DNA of 47,549 nt from Collinsella sp. (GCA_029264355.1 JARIBW010000012.1:1-47549); one strand, 5' to 3'. Positions 19,610 through 28,018 are shown, counted from the stretch's first letter. A program made the numbers and translations. The notes: a model not told the origin generated them from the letters alone.

Positions 19610-21007
19610 TTACTCAACCGCGTGTTCGTCAATCTCATAGAACTTGGTCGAGGCGGGCAGGAACATCAGGTCCACATCGCCAACCGGGCCCGAACGGTTC
19701 TTGGCGAGGATGACGCGCGTGATGCCGAAGTCGGGACGGTCGTCGCGTTCGGCCTCCGCCTCGGTGCTCGAACGATCGAGCAGCATGATGATGTCGGCGT
19801 CCTGCTCGATGGAGCCCGATTCTCGCAGGTCGCTCATCTGCGGGCGCTTGCCGGTACGGCCCTCGAGCGAACGATTCAACTGGGAGAGCATGATAACCGG
19901 CACGCCGAGCTCCTTGGCCATGATCTTGAGGCCACGGCTCATCTCCGAAACCTCGACGGCGCGGTTCCCGTTGTAATTCTTGCCCGCCGGCGGATTCACC
20001 AGCTGCAGGTAGTCGAGGATGATGACGGCCTTCTCCTTGTTGTGCAGCATGCGCCGCGCCTTGGCGCGGATCTCGGTGACCGTCGTGCCCGGGGTGTCGT
20101 CGATCAGGATGTCCAGGCGTCCGAGCTCGTTGATGGCCTCGTTGATGTTGGCCCACTCCTCAGGCGATATGCGGCCCGTGCGGAAATTGGACATGTTCAC
20201 CATGGCCTGTGCGCAAATGAAGCGCTGCGCGATTTCCTTGCCGGACATCTCCAGGGAGAAGAAGCCCACCGTGTACCCGTCGGCGGCGGCGTTGAGGGCC
20301 AGGTTCAAAGCGAACGAGGTCTTACCGACGGCCGGACGGGCGCCGATGACGACGAGCTGTCCCTCGCGCAGACCCATGAGCATGCGGTCGAGCGTCGGGT
20401 AGCCCGTGGGGGCGCCGTGGACGTCGCCGCCGGCGCGAGCCACCTCCTCGGCCTCCTGATACGCCTCGGCCATAAAGTCACCGAGCTCGCGATAGGAACT
20501 CTTCACCTCGCGCGCCGTGACGGACAACAGCATGGACTCGGCGCGCTCGATGACTTCCTTCGTGTCGATCGGCGCGTCGTAGGCCAGGGCGCTGATCTGA
20601 TTGGTCGCCCCGATGATCTCACGCAACATGGCGTCGCGACGGACGATACCGGCATGGTGCTGCCAATTGGCGAGCGCGAGCGTATTCCCCATGAGCTCGA
20701 GGACATACGCTTCCCCACCCACGGACTCGAGCTTGTCGATGGAGTTCAGATAGTCGATGAGGGAGATGGAGTCGATCGGAATCGAGCTCTCATACATCGC
20801 ACCCATGGCGACGAAGATCGTCTTGTGAGATGGGCGGTAGAAATCGTCGGGCATGAGCTCGACGAGAGCCTCCTCAACGACCTCGCCCGAAAGCAACATG
20901 GCGGACAGCACCTTCGCCTCAGCGTCGATGTTGTTGGGCAGCCCCTTCAAGGCGCCACGGTCGATCGAGGTGGAGGGCCCCCATCCAAAATCGTCAGATC
21001 CGCTCAT
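19610..21007 (-). CDS. dnaB: Replicative DNA helicase DnaB
   Basis: A 465-residue hexameric helicase that unwinds DNA at the fork and is loaded at oriC. The N-terminal primase-interacting domain starts at LPNNIDAEAKVLSAMLLSGE; the RecA-like ATPase has Walker A GARPAVGKTSFALNLALNAA, FFSLEMSGKEIAQRFI, Walker B IILDYLQLV and LSQLNRSLEGR. Full length, with no intein. It follows rplI in the same direction, separated by 577 bp holding a terminator and candidate DnaA boxes, so it probably has its own promoter. Confidence 0.97.
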   Translation of the reverse strand: MSGSDDFGWGPSTSIDRGALKGLPNNIDAEAKVLSAMLLSGEVVEEALVELMPDDFYRPSHKTIFVAMGAMYESSIPIDSISLIDYLNSIDKLESVGGEAYVLELMGNTLALANWQHHAGIVRRDAMLREIIGATNQISALAYDAPIDTKEVIERAESMLLSVTAREVKSSYRELGDFMAEAYQEAEEVARAGGDVHGAPTGYPTLDRMLMGLREGQLVVIGARPAVGKTSFALNLALNAAADGYTVGFFSLEMSGKEIAQRFICAQAMVNMSNFRTGRISPEEWANINEAINELGRLDILIDDTPGTTVTEIRAKARRMLHNKEKAVIILDYLQLVNPPAGKNYNGNRAVEVSEMSRGLKIMAKELGVPVIMLSQLNRSLEGRTGKRPQMSDLRESGSIEQDADIIMLLDRSSTEAEAERDDRPDFGITRVILAKNRSGPVGDVDLMFLPASTKFYEIDEHAVE

Positions 21008-21198
21008 CGCACTCCTTTCCTAACCTCATGGCGCGCTCACGTCCCACGGCGAGCGCGTCGGGTCTTGGGACACACAATGGTAGGGCATCTGGGACCGAGT
21101 TCCCAGCATCGCGATCTCGGATAGACCGTTTTATCGATGGGAGGCCCGACTCATCCCCACTGTTGACAACTCACCATCTTGAGCTGGGAACAATGCGG

Positions 21199-21250
21199 TT
21201 ATCAACGTTTTCAACAATGTGAATGCCTCGTGAGGTCCGAGTTATCCACA
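21199..21250. promoter_or_regulatory. Cluster of DnaA-box-like 9-mers upstream of dnaB
   Basis: TTATCCACA (21242-21250) is a perfect consensus DnaA box. TTATCAACG (21199-21207) and TTTTCAACA (21208-21216) directly abut each other and each differ at two positions. All are in the same orientation. The surrounding 21008-21524 gap has no convincing gene; it also has small hairpins such as CTGACC/GGTCAG near 21431-21452. Confidence 0.5.
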
Positions 21251-21524
21251 GAGACCGACATGACCTGCAGATTTGTCAAAGACTCCCAGAACACGCTTTC
21301 CCTCAGTGCAGCATCCAACTGCGTTTTTAATATCTTCGCAGGTAAATACCCGTATGAACATGGGAATTCGTAGCTTGGGAGGAGGTGCCGCAAGGCCGTG
21401 GGCTTCCGCCTCCCGACCCATGAGACCCCACTGACCTGGCATTTCGGTCAGCATCGCAGCCCTGGCCTGTGGATTTCTCGGGATTTGCCAACATGCGTTC
21501 AGGCGACATGACGCGGCTTCACAC

Positions 21525-21555
21525 AAAAAAGCCCCGCACCAGGCGGTGCGGGGCT
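21525..21555 (-). terminator. Intrinsic terminator of the rpsF-rplI operon
   Basis: AGCCCCGCACC (21530-21540) pairs with 21545-21555 around a 4-base loop; on the minus strand the stem is followed by TTTTTT (21530-21525). It lies 30 bp after the rplI stop. Confidence 0.92.
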
Positions 21556-21584
21556 CGTGAGTCGCACAACTCTAAGCGAGCAGA

Positions 21585-22112
21585 CTACTCGGCAGCAGCC
21601 TCGGTCTCGACCTCGGCGGTCTCCTCAGCGGCGACCTCCTCAGCCTCGACGGTCTCCTCGGCCTGCTCCTCGACGCCCACCAGGACGACGATGGAGGCCT
21701 TGATCTCACGGTAGATGGAGATCTCCACCTCGTGGGAACCGGCGACCTTGATCGGCTTGCCAAGCTCAACACGCTTGCGGTCGACCTCGACGTCGAGCTC
21801 GGCCTTGATCGCGTCGGCGATCATGGCAGCGGTGACGGAGCCGAAGAGGATGCCCTCCTCGCCGACCTTAGCGTCGACGGCGACCTTCTGGCCATCGAGC
21901 TTGGCCTTGAGAGCGTTGGCGTCGGCCAGGCGGACAGCCTCACGCTTCTCGATATTGTTGCGACGCTCCTCGAGCTGCTTCAGGTTGCCCTTGGTGGCAG
22001 CGACGGCGAGCTTCTGCGGAATCAGGTAGTTCTCGGCGTAACCCTGAGCGACGTCGATGACGTCACCCTCGCCGCCCTTGCCCTTGATCTCACCAAGCAG
22101 AACAACTTTCAT
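21585..22112 (-). CDS. rplI: 50S ribosomal protein bL9
   Basis: A 175-residue protein. The N-terminal domain MKVVLLGEIKGKGGEGDVID-VAQGYAENYLIPQKLA is the diagnostic L9 rRNA-binding part, followed by the long connecting helix and the C-terminal domain (LFGSVTAAMIADAIKAEL). The last 28 residues are almost only Glu, Ala, Thr and Val, an acidic tail beyond the usual 148-150 residues. It closes the rpsF-ssb-rpsR-rplI operon, 11 bp after rpsR. Confidence 0.97.
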   Translation of the reverse strand: MKVVLLGEIKGKGGEGDVIDVAQGYAENYLIPQKLAVAATKGNLKQLEERRNNIEKREAVRLADANALKAKLDGQKVAVDAKVGEEGILFGSVTAAMIADAIKAELDVEVDRKRVELGKPIKVAGSHEVEISIYREIKASIVVLVGVEEQAEETVEAEEVAAEETAEVETEAAAE

Positions 22113-22123
22113 GGGTACCCTCC

Positions 22124-22390
22124 CTACTTCTTCTCGCGAGGACCGCGGGTGGACACCACGGGCACGGCGTACGGCAGAAGAGCCATCTCGCGAGCACGCT
22201 TGATGGCGTTCGCGATGTCGTGCTGATGCTGCGTGCAGGCGCCAGTGACGCGGCGCGGCTTGATCTTGCCGCGATCGGTCATGTACTTGCGAAGGAGCTG
22301 AGTATCCTTGTAGTCGATGAACTCAGTGTTCTCCTTGCAGAACTGGCAGTACTTGCGACGCGGCTGACGGGCAGAATAATCATTAGCCAT
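22124..22390 (-). CDS. rpsR: 30S ribosomal protein bS18
   Basis: An 88-residue protein with [23 protein letters not shown] and the helix [34 protein letters not shown]. CxxC plus a later Cys suggest a zinc-binding (C+) form. It pairs with bS6 in the 30S platform. It lies between ssb and rplI. Confidence 0.97.
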   Translation of the reverse strand: MANDYSARQPRRKYCQFCKENTEFIDYKDTQLLRKYMTDRGKIKPRRVTGACTQHQHDIANAIKRAREMALLPYAVPVVSTRGPREKK

Positions 22391-22449
22391 GTCTCAATAC
22401 CTTTCGTGACGACGGCTCGAGCGAACTCTCACCGTCAATTACACATCCC

Positions 22450-22929
22450 CTAGAACGGGATGTCCTCATCGTAGACGTCGACCGCAGGGGGAACCGGGGC
22501 CGCCATGGGCGCCGGAGCCTGCTGCGGAGCGGGCGCGGGGGCGTAGCCGCCCTGCTGACCGTAAGACGGGGCGGGCGAGTAGCCGCCTGCCTCACCCTGC
22601 TGGCCGCGGGACATGAACTCGATCTCATCGACGATGACCTCGAGCTTGCTGCGGCGCTGGCCGTCACGCTCCCAGGAGCTGTAACGGAGCTTGCCCTCGA
22701 TGGCGACCTTCGACCCCTTCGAGAGATAGCGGCTCACGGCCTCCGCACGGGTGCCGAACATCGTGCAGTCCACGAAGTTCGGGTAGTCCTCCCACTCGCC
22801 CGTCTGGGGGTTGCGGCGACGGTCGTTGACCGCCACGCCGAAGCTCAGAACCTGCGTGCCGCTCGCAGTGGCGCGCAGCTCGGGATCGCGGGTGAGATTA
22901 CCGGAAATGTTGACTCGATTGATGCTCAT
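22450..22929 (-). CDS. ssb: Single-stranded DNA-binding protein
   Basis: A 159-residue protein: OB fold in the first 110 residues (MSINRVNISGNLTRDPELRA, SFGVAVNDRRRNPQTGEWED, WERDGQRRSKLEVIVDEIEFM), a Gly/Pro/Ala/Gln-rich linker, and the acidic tip DVYDEDIPF that recruits partner proteins. Located between rpsF and rpsR as in many bacteria. Confidence 0.97.
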   Translation of the reverse strand: MSINRVNISGNLTRDPELRATASGTQVLSFGVAVNDRRRNPQTGEWEDYPNFVDCTMFGTRAEAVSRYLSKGSKVAIEGKLRYSSWERDGQRRSKLEVIVDEIEFMSRGQQGEAGGYSPAPSYGQQGGYAPAPAPQQAPAPMAAPVPPAVDVYDEDIPF

Positions 22930-22982
22930 ACGTGTTCACTACCTCTCACGCGGCGTTAATGGGCCGCATCCATACCAATGAC

Positions 22983-23276
22983 CTACTCCTGGTCGTCGCG
23001 ACGGACGATCATGTGGCGGATCACGGCGTCGGTAATACGAAGCACGCGATCGAGCTCCGCGATGGAAGCCGGGTCTGCATGGAAGTTGATGAGGGTGTAG
23101 TCACCTTCGGTGAGCTTGTCGATCTCGTAAGCGAGCTTGCGCTTGCCCCACTCATCGACGTTGTCGACCTTGCCATTGCCCTCGGCGATCGTGTTGTCGA
23201 TGCGCTTCATCACGGCGAGACGAGTCTCGGGATCGAGGTTGGGGTCAACGAAGAACAGCAGTTCATAAGCCTTCAT
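22983..23276 (-). CDS. rpsF: 30S ribosomal protein bS6
   Basis: A 97-residue protein starting MKAYELLFFVDPNLDPETR and containing VDNVDEWGKRKLAYEIDKLTEGDYTL, the standard bS6 pattern. ATG at 23276 has a strong GAGGAGGTG; an upstream start would include this site. First gene of the rpsF-ssb-rpsR-rplI operon. Confidence 0.97.
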   Translation of the reverse strand: MKAYELLFFVDPNLDPETRLAVMKRIDNTIAEGNGKVDNVDEWGKRKLAYEIDKLTEGDYTLINFHADPASIAELDRVLRITDAVIRHMIVRRDDQE

Positions 23277-23301
23277 GTGGTCACCTCCTCTGGACAAACG
23301 G

Positions 23302-23328
23302 CTCCGGGTCGTGAAGGTGCGCCCGAAG
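23302..23328 (-). promoter_or_regulatory. Leader hairpin of rpsF
   Basis: In the 5' leader, CTTCGGG (23328-23322) can pair with CCCGGAG (23308-23302), with CCG directly following the stem. bS6:bS18 autoregulatory leader motifs contain a hairpin with a conserved CCG, so this may be that element, but the match was judged by eye only. Confidence 0.3.
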
Positions 23329-23345
23329 CAGGAAAAGACGTGCTA

Positions 23346-23373
23346 ACTATAGCCGAGTCCGCACATCTTGCAA
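23346..23373 (-). promoter_or_regulatory. Promoter of the rpsF operon
   Basis: TTGCAA (23373-23368) and TATAGT (23351-23346) with a 16-bp spacer on the minus strand, about 70 bp ahead of the rpsF start codon. Farther left, 23380-23567, nothing recognisable is seen up to the next terminator. Confidence 0.65.
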
Positions 23374-23572
23374 GGTGTCCGCCATCGCACCCCATGACCT
23401 CCACATTTTCGGGCACTTCTGCCAAATGCCCGCGCACGTGATCCGCCACAGGACAAGCATGCCATGCCGTGCAGACACAAAACCGATCTCCTTTGCGCCC
23501 CATCTCACCCGATATCCCAGTTTCATCCGCCCATATCTGAAATGCGCAGCATGCAGGCAACGCCGTCAAAAC

Positions 23573-23623
23573 AAAAAACCGCCCCAATCGCGTTTTCCAC
23601 AGACAAGAAACGCAATTGGGGCG
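23573..23623 (-). terminator. Intrinsic terminator of the DUF4013-like gene
   Basis: CGCCCCAATCGCGTTT (23580-23595) pairs with 23608-23623 over 16 positions with one G-T wobble. On the minus strand the stem is followed by GG then TTTTTT (23578-23573). Confidence 0.9.
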
Positions 23624-23650
23624 TTGCGAGAGCCAGGCGCCATCCCGGTC

Positions 23651-24868
23651 TTATTCCGCGATGGGCTCGTCATCCTTGCCATCGCGAACATCGTCGGCGC
23701 TGATCGGCCCAAGAGGGATGGGGCTCTTCTCCGCAACCGGGGCCGCTTCGACTCGAGCTTCCCCGACAGCCTCGGCTTGAGCCGCTTCGGGAATCTCGTC
23801 CTTCGCAGAACCGGACTCCCGCGTGGAATCAACGCCGTCGGCACGGAAAGGCACAACCGGCTCGGCATACACGGTGGGGACGGGGCCGGCAGCGGCATCG
23901 ACGGGCGAGGTCGACGTCGGACCGGGGATATCGGAGGGCGAGGCCATCGGGTCCGCAGGTGCGGCGGTCGGGGCCGTGCGAGCGCCGTTGTGGGGGACAT
24001 CATCGGGCAGAGGAGCCGAGGAGACTCCCCAGCGATTCACGTCAAAGCGGGCGAACCATTGGCCCATCGCATTCACGCCGACCAGGTTCATCGCCGTTGA
24101 GATCACCTTGCCCACGAACAGAAGGGCGATCAGGAGCAAAACGAACAGCAAGACCGGACCGGCACCCATATGCAAAAGCTGATCGGCCAGGAAGTGCCAG
24201 CCGGACATATGGCCATCCGAAAGCCCGATTACCGCAGTGGCGCTCAGCAGGCTGCCCATCAACACGAGCATGGCTATCATCGCCACGACGAACGCGTAGG
24301 CCGAAGAGACCGCGGCCCCGATGAGCGTCACGAGCAGAACCTTGCAAAAGCCGCCGAAGTCGCGAACGACCATTTGGAAAAGCCGGTCAAGGCGCCATCC
24401 GGCGGAAAAGCTGTCATACAGCACGCCGCGCAAAGCCGCGGCCTGCAAAAACGTACCGGCAAACACCATGATGACGAGGTCGAGCAGGAAGAACGTCGCC
24501 CCAGAAGCCAAGATGACCGAGTTCGCGAACCCGTTACCGCCCGCAGTCATCGCCATCAGCGCGGCGAGCGAGCCGGGAAACAGGATCTGCAGGACCAAGC
24601 CGCAGACGAAGGCCAGCGAAACCGTGATGAAGAAGGCGCGGGCACCCGTTGAGATAACCTTGCCATAATCGACGCCGCGCTGCTTGGGGGCGGAATCGAC
24701 GCCCCAGGCGGTGAGTCGCGCCCATTCGAAACCATAGCCGAGCACGGCGATCTGGCCCAAAATGGGAATCCAGCTGACCACCGTCAGGACGAGCAGCGGT
24801 TTGACCCATCCCTTGTCACGCGTGAGCATACGCCACGACGACATAAAACCAACTTCACCAGTTTGCAT
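23651..24868 (-). CDS. Multi-pass membrane protein, DUF4013-like
   Basis: A 405-residue protein. The N-terminal 250 residues carry about six membrane segments with the pattern GWVKPLLVLTVVSWIPILGQ-IAVLGYGFEWARL, which resembles the DUF4013 family of unknown function. The C-terminal 150 residues are Pro/Ala/Glu-rich and probably disordered. A second ATG at 24844 is nearly as good a start. It stands alone between the rpsF operon and the tRNA-Ser pair and has its own terminator. Confidence 0.75.
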   Translation of the reverse strand: MQTGEVGFMSSWRMLTRDKGWVKPLLVLTVVSWIPILGQIAVLGYGFEWARLTAWGVDSAPKQRGVDYGKVISTGARAFFITVSLAFVCGLVLQILFPGSLAALMAMTAGGNGFANSVILASGATFFLLDLVIMVFAGTFLQAAALRGVLYDSFSAGWRLDRLFQMVVRDFGGFCKVLLVTLIGAAVSSAYAFVVAMIAMLVLMGSLLSATAVIGLSDGHMSGWHFLADQLLHMGAGPVLLFVLLLIALLFVGKVISTAMNLVGVNAMGQWFARFDVNRWGVSSAPLPDDVPHNGARTAPTAAPADPMASPSDIPGPTSTSPVDAAAGPVPTVYAEPVVPFRADGVDSTRESGSAKDEIPEAAQAEAVGEARVEAAPVAEKSPIPLGPISADDVRDGKDDEPIAE

Positions 24869-25098
24869 GCGTGCCCCAATTCCTCAGTCCTCGCTATGTG
24901 CATGACTGAAGTGTATCCCGACAGGCGCGGGATTTTCACCCGCGGCATCATCATTAAGCACAGTTTAAGCCACTCGGAAGAGCCGCCGAGTCGCACGCGC
25001 GCACACTGGGGCGGCATGAGGGTCACGGGGTAAAAGGCACGTCCCATAAAAGGAACGCCATAGACCTCGACATCGCGAACCACGGTCGAGTCCGATAT

Positions 25099-25123
25099 GA
25101 AAAACGAGCCCATCGGGCTCGTT
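25099..25123 (-). terminator. Terminator after the tRNA-Ser pair
   Basis: AACGAGCCC (25103-25111) pairs perfectly with 25115-25123 around ATC, followed by Ts on the minus strand. It ends 15 bp from the tRNA CCA end. The rest of 24869-25098 holds nothing recognised. Confidence 0.8.
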
Positions 25124-25137
25124 GACGCGAAAAATAA

Positions 25138-25228
25138 TGGCGGAGGAGGAGGGATTCGAACCCTCGTACGGGTATTACCCGTAAACGGTTTTCGAGACCG
25201 CCGCATTCAACCACTCTGCCACTCCTCC
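25138..25228 (-). tRNA. tRNA-Ser (anticodon CGA)
   Basis: A class II tRNA: acceptor GGAGGAG pairs with CTCCTCC, the D arm is followed by the anticodon loop CTCGAAA (anticodon CGA), then a long variable arm (TTACGGGTAATACCCGTA), the T loop GGTTCGAATCC, and a genome-encoded CCA (25140-25138). It decodes UCG and is downstream of tRNA-Ser(GGA). Confidence 0.97.
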
Positions 25229-25281
25229 GTAGGATGTGAAAACGGCACGCGATCCAATTGGATGCGTGCCGCTGAAAGTTC

Positions 25282-25372
25282 TGGCGGAGAGTCAGGGATT
25301 TGAACCCTGGAGACGCTTTTGGCGCCTACACGATTTCCAATCGTGCTCCTTCGGCCACTCGGACAACTCTCC
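25282..25372 (-). tRNA. tRNA-Ser (anticodon GGA)
   Basis: A class II tRNA: acceptor GGAGAGT, anticodon stem CACGA/TCGTG with loop TTGGAAA (anticodon GGA), a long variable arm, T loop GGTTCAAATCC, CCA encoded. It decodes UCC/UCU. It is 53 bp ahead of tRNA-Ser(CGA) and probably shares its transcript. Confidence 0.97.
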
Positions 25373-25387
25373 GTGAATGCAGGGGCT

Positions 25388-25415
25388 ATTGTACCGTAAG
25401 TTGGATGGGTTGCAA
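25388..25415 (-). promoter_or_regulatory. Promoter of the tRNA-Ser pair
   Basis: TTGCAA (25415-25410) and TACAAT (25393-25388), 16-bp spacer, on the minus strand, 15 bp ahead of the tRNA 5' end. Confidence 0.7.
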
Positions 25416-25511
25416 CAGCAATTCTTGGAAAGGGAGCAAAAATTGCCCTATTCCCTCCACAACCTCCTCCGCTAAGATGGTTGGGCCAGTTCATTTTCCC
25501 AGGGAGGCACC

Positions 25512-26366
25512 GTGTTTCCGGCCGTACTCGCAGCCACGCAAAGCGCCGTCTCGGCTTCCGTCATCGCATCCGAAAGCGTCGCGATCCCGCTCGCCTTCGA
25601 GCTGTTCGCCGTCGTCGTCGCGGCTGCGACGGGTGCACTCACGGCACGCGAGAACAAGCTCGATCTCGTCGGCGCCATCGGCCTGGCGGTGCTCGTCTCA
25701 CTCGGGGGCGGCCTCATCCGCGACGTGATCTTGCAGGAGGGCAACGTCTACATTCTCAGGCAGCCGCTCGCCCTGCCCGTCGCCATCGCAACGGCCGCCG
25801 CGGTGTTCACGTTCCCCGTCATGGTCGAAAAACCCGATCGCCTCGTGGCGGTGCTCGACATCTTCTCCGTCGGCCTGTTCGCCGTCATGGGAGCCGACAA
25901 GACGATGCTCTACGGCTATCCCGCCATCACCTGCGTGATGATGGGCTTTTTCACCGCCGTCGGCGGCGGCCTGCTGCGCGACGTCTGCCTCGCCCGGGTC
26001 CCCTACATCTTCCAGCGCAGCAACCTGTACGCCATCGCCGCGTGCGCGGGCGCGTTCGCCTACATCGTTCTCGTGCAGTACCTGGACATCTGGAACATCG
26101 CAGCGGCCGTGGTGAGCGTCACCGTAACCATGACCACCCGCTGGTGGTCCATCCGCTATGGCATCATGAGCCCCACCGAGATCGATCTGCACAAGCTCCC
26201 AGAACCGGTCAAGAAGGTCGCCCGCCCGGTTGTGCGCCCCATGCGCAAGGCCGCCCAGCATGTGAGCACCAAGACGAATCAGGCCGCCGAGCATGCGCGG
26301 TTGCGCAAGATCGAGCGCCGTCGCGAGCGCGATCGCCAGCGGGAAACCAGGCGCCATCGGCGGTAA
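25512..26366 (+). CDS. TRIC/UPF0126-type membrane channel protein
   Basis: A 284-residue protein with two repeated UPF0126 halves: LDLVGAIGLAVLVSLGGGLI-RDVILQ and GYPAITCVMMGFFTAVGGGL-LRDVCLARVP, each ending in GGGLxRD. About seven membrane segments fill residues 20-215; the C-terminal 60 residues are highly basic. Prokaryotic relatives are cation (K+) channels of the TRIC family, and one branch was proposed to move glycine; which applies here cannot be told. The start is GTG preceded by GGGAGG. Single gene between the tRNA-Ser pair and purB. Confidence 0.88.
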   Translation: MFPAVLAATQSAVSASVIASESVAIPLAFELFAVVVAAATGALTARENKLDLVGAIGLAVLVSLGGGLIRDVILQEGNVYILRQPLALPVAIATAAAVFTFPVMVEKPDRLVAVLDIFSVGLFAVMGADKTMLYGYPAITCVMMGFFTAVGGGLLRDVCLARVPYIFQRSNLYAIAACAGAFAYIVLVQYLDIWNIAAAVVSVTVTMTTRWWSIRYGIMSPTEIDLHKLPEPVKKVARPVVRPMRKAAQHVSTKTNQAAEHARLRKIERRRERDRQRETRRHRR

Positions 26367-26451
26367 TTCCCGTCGGGGGCTTTCTCAACCGTCGCAATTA
26401 TGAACCCGCGATCCGCGAAACGGCATGCGCGGAACGCCGGGCCAAAACGAC

Positions 26452-26481
26452 CGCGGCCCTCCCGTCGAAGAGAGGGCCGCG
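26452..26481. terminator. Hairpin terminator between convergent TRIC gene and purB
   Basis: CGCGGCCCTC (26452-26461) pairs perfectly with 26472-26481 around a 10-base loop. On the minus strand it is followed by a TTTT run three bases on, so it serves purB. Confidence 0.75.
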
Positions 26482-26495
26482 CGAATCTGCGTCTC

Positions 26496-27839
26496 CTAGA
26501 AACTAAGCTGTTCGAGGCGATTGAACAGAGCATCGCGCCGCGTGAGGAAGTCCCACGGGTCGAATATCTCGTCGAGCGTCTCGGCCGGGACGATGCACTC
26601 GGGATCGGCCTCCAGGCGCTCGCGCAGATCGGGTCCATCCTCGGCGGCATGGACGTCGTCCCATACGGCCATGGAGTTGCGCTGCACGATCTTGTAGGCG
26701 TCCTCTCGCGAGATACCCGTGTCGACCAACGCCAGCAAAACCTTGGAGGAATAGATCAGGCCACGCGTGAGGTCGAGGTTGGCCTTCATGCGCGCGGGGT
26801 ACAGGATGAGACCATCGACGATGCGGATCAGACAGGTGAGCATATGGTCGAGCGCCATGAAGCTGTCCGCCTGGGCGACGCGCTCGGCGGAACTGTGGGA
26901 GATGTCGCGCTCATGCCATAGGGCGACGTTCTCAAACGCCACCTGCGCGTTGGATTTCACCAGGCGGGAGAGGCCGCACACCTTCTCGAGCGTGATGGGG
27001 TTGCGCTTGTGCGGCATGGCCGAGCTGCCCTTCTGCCCCTTGCGGAACGGCTCCTCCACCTCAAGGGTATCGGTCTTCTGAAGGCTGCGGATCTCGGTCG
27101 CGATACGATCGCAAGTCGCGGCGGTGGTGGCCAGGACGCCGGCCAGATACGCATGGTGATCGCGCGAGATGACCTGGGTGGACAGCGGGTCGTGAGCCAA
27201 CCCGAGACGCTCGCAGACATACTCCTCGACAAACGGGTCGATGGAGCTGTAGGTGCCCACCGCGCCGGAGATGGCACCGACGGCCATGTTCGCGCGCGCA
27301 TCGACAAGACGATCGAGATCGCGCTTGAGCTCCCAAGCCCAACTGCCGAACTTCATGCCGAAGGTCATGGGTTCGGCATGCACGCCATGGGTGCGGCCGA
27401 CGCAAAGGGTGTCGCGCTCCTCGAGGGCACGGCGGCGACAGATCTCGCCCAACTTGCGCACATCCTCGATGATGAGGTCGCAAGCCTGCGTGAGCATGTA
27501 GCACAGCGCGGTGTCACCCAGATCGGAGCTGGTCATGCCGTAATGGACCCAGCGACTGGGCTTGGGCTCCCCCTCGGGAACCTCGGCATCCACGTGCTCG
27601 CCCATGTTGGTGAGGAACGCGATGACGTCATGATGGGTGACCGCCTCGATAGCGTCGACCTCGTCCTTGTCGAACCCGGCGTGCTCGCGGATCCAGGCGG
27701 CGTCCTCCTTGGTGATGCCGCACTGGCCGAGCTCGGCCTGGGCCTCGCAGGCGAGCACCTCGATCTCCTGCCAAACGGCGTACTTGTTCTCGAGCGAGAA
27801 GATATGGGCCATCTCAGGACGGGTATAGCGATCGATCAT
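26496..27839 (-). CDS. purB: Adenylosuccinate lyase
   Basis: A 447-residue fumarase/aspartase-superfamily lyase acting twice in purine synthesis (SAICAR to AICAR, and adenylosuccinate to AMP). Motifs are YTRPEMAHIFSLENKYAVW at the start, HHDVIAFL, YGMTSSDLGDTA, RTHGVHAEPMTFG, and the signature loop GQKGSSAMPHKRNPI with the catalytic serine. ATG at 27839 has AAGGAG upstream; the open frame beyond it crosses the tRNA-Gly gene and is not coding. Only 68 bp separate it from tRNA-Gly, and 33 of those form a terminator hairpin. Confidence 0.97.
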   Translation of the reverse strand: MIDRYTRPEMAHIFSLENKYAVWQEIEVLACEAQAELGQCGITKEDAAWIREHAGFDKDEVDAIEAVTHHDVIAFLTNMGEHVDAEVPEGEPKPSRWVHYGMTSSDLGDTALCYMLTQACDLIIEDVRKLGEICRRRALEERDTLCVGRTHGVHAEPMTFGMKFGSWAWELKRDLDRLVDARANMAVGAISGAVGTYSSIDPFVEEYVCERLGLAHDPLSTQVISRDHHAYLAGVLATTAATCDRIATEIRSLQKTDTLEVEEPFRKGQKGSSAMPHKRNPITLEKVCGLSRLVKSNAQVAFENVALWHERDISHSSAERVAQADSFMALDHMLTCLIRIVDGLILYPARMKANLDLTRGLIYSSKVLLALVDTGISREDAYKIVQRNSMAVWDDVHAAEDGPDLRERLEADPECIVPAETLDEIFDPWDFLTRRDALFNRLEQLSF

Positions 27840-27860
27840 GACGAGGGCTCCTTTCATGAA

Positions 27861-27893
27861 AAGAGCCCGACACCTCCAGGGTACCGGGCTCTT
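27861..27893 (-). terminator. Terminator-like hairpin between tRNA-Gly and purB
   Basis: AAGAGCCCG (27861-27869) pairs with 27885-27893 and is followed on the minus strand by TTTTCA. It ends directly ahead of the purB ribosome-binding site, so it either stops the tRNA transcript or acts as an attenuator for purB. Confidence 0.8.
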
Positions 27894-27904
27894 ATGGCTC
27901 TCAA

Positions 27905-27979
27905 TGGAGCGGGTAACGGGACTCGAACCCGCGAATGTCAGCTTGGGAAGCTGATGCCTTACCACTTGGCGATACCCGC
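27905..27979 (-). tRNA. tRNA-Gly (anticodon CCC)
   Basis: Acceptor GCGGGTA pairs with TACCCGC; anticodon stem CAGCT/AGCTG with loop TCCCAA context gives anticodon CCC; T loop GGTTCGAGTCC; CCA encoded (27907-27905). It decodes GGG. It lies upstream of purB on the same strand. Confidence 0.96.
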
Positions 27980-27988
27980 GTGTCGTTA

Positions 27989-28018
27989 ATCCTACCACGC
28001 GCACTCCCGTGCAGGCAA
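27989..28018 (-). promoter_or_regulatory. Promoter of tRNA-Gly
   Basis: TTGCCT (28018-28013) and TAGGAT (27994-27989), 18-bp spacer, ten bases ahead of the tRNA 5' end. The rest of the gap up to 28264 must hold the adhesin promoter; no clear one was seen. Confidence 0.55.

Noticed and set aside
21199-21250. Main replication origin at the dnaB gap
   Set aside because: Only three DnaA-like boxes, no AT-rich unwinding stretch and no dnaA or dnaN nearby; the rsmG-parAB end is a better pointer to oriC.
21370-21460. Possible SRP or other stable RNA in the rplI-dnaB gap
   Set aside because: Small hairpins exist but the conserved SRP loop sequence is absent.
21242-21526. 94-codon minus-strand frame between rplI and dnaB
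   Set aside because: No good ribosome site, Cys/Gly-rich random-looking composition, and it crosses the rplI terminator region.
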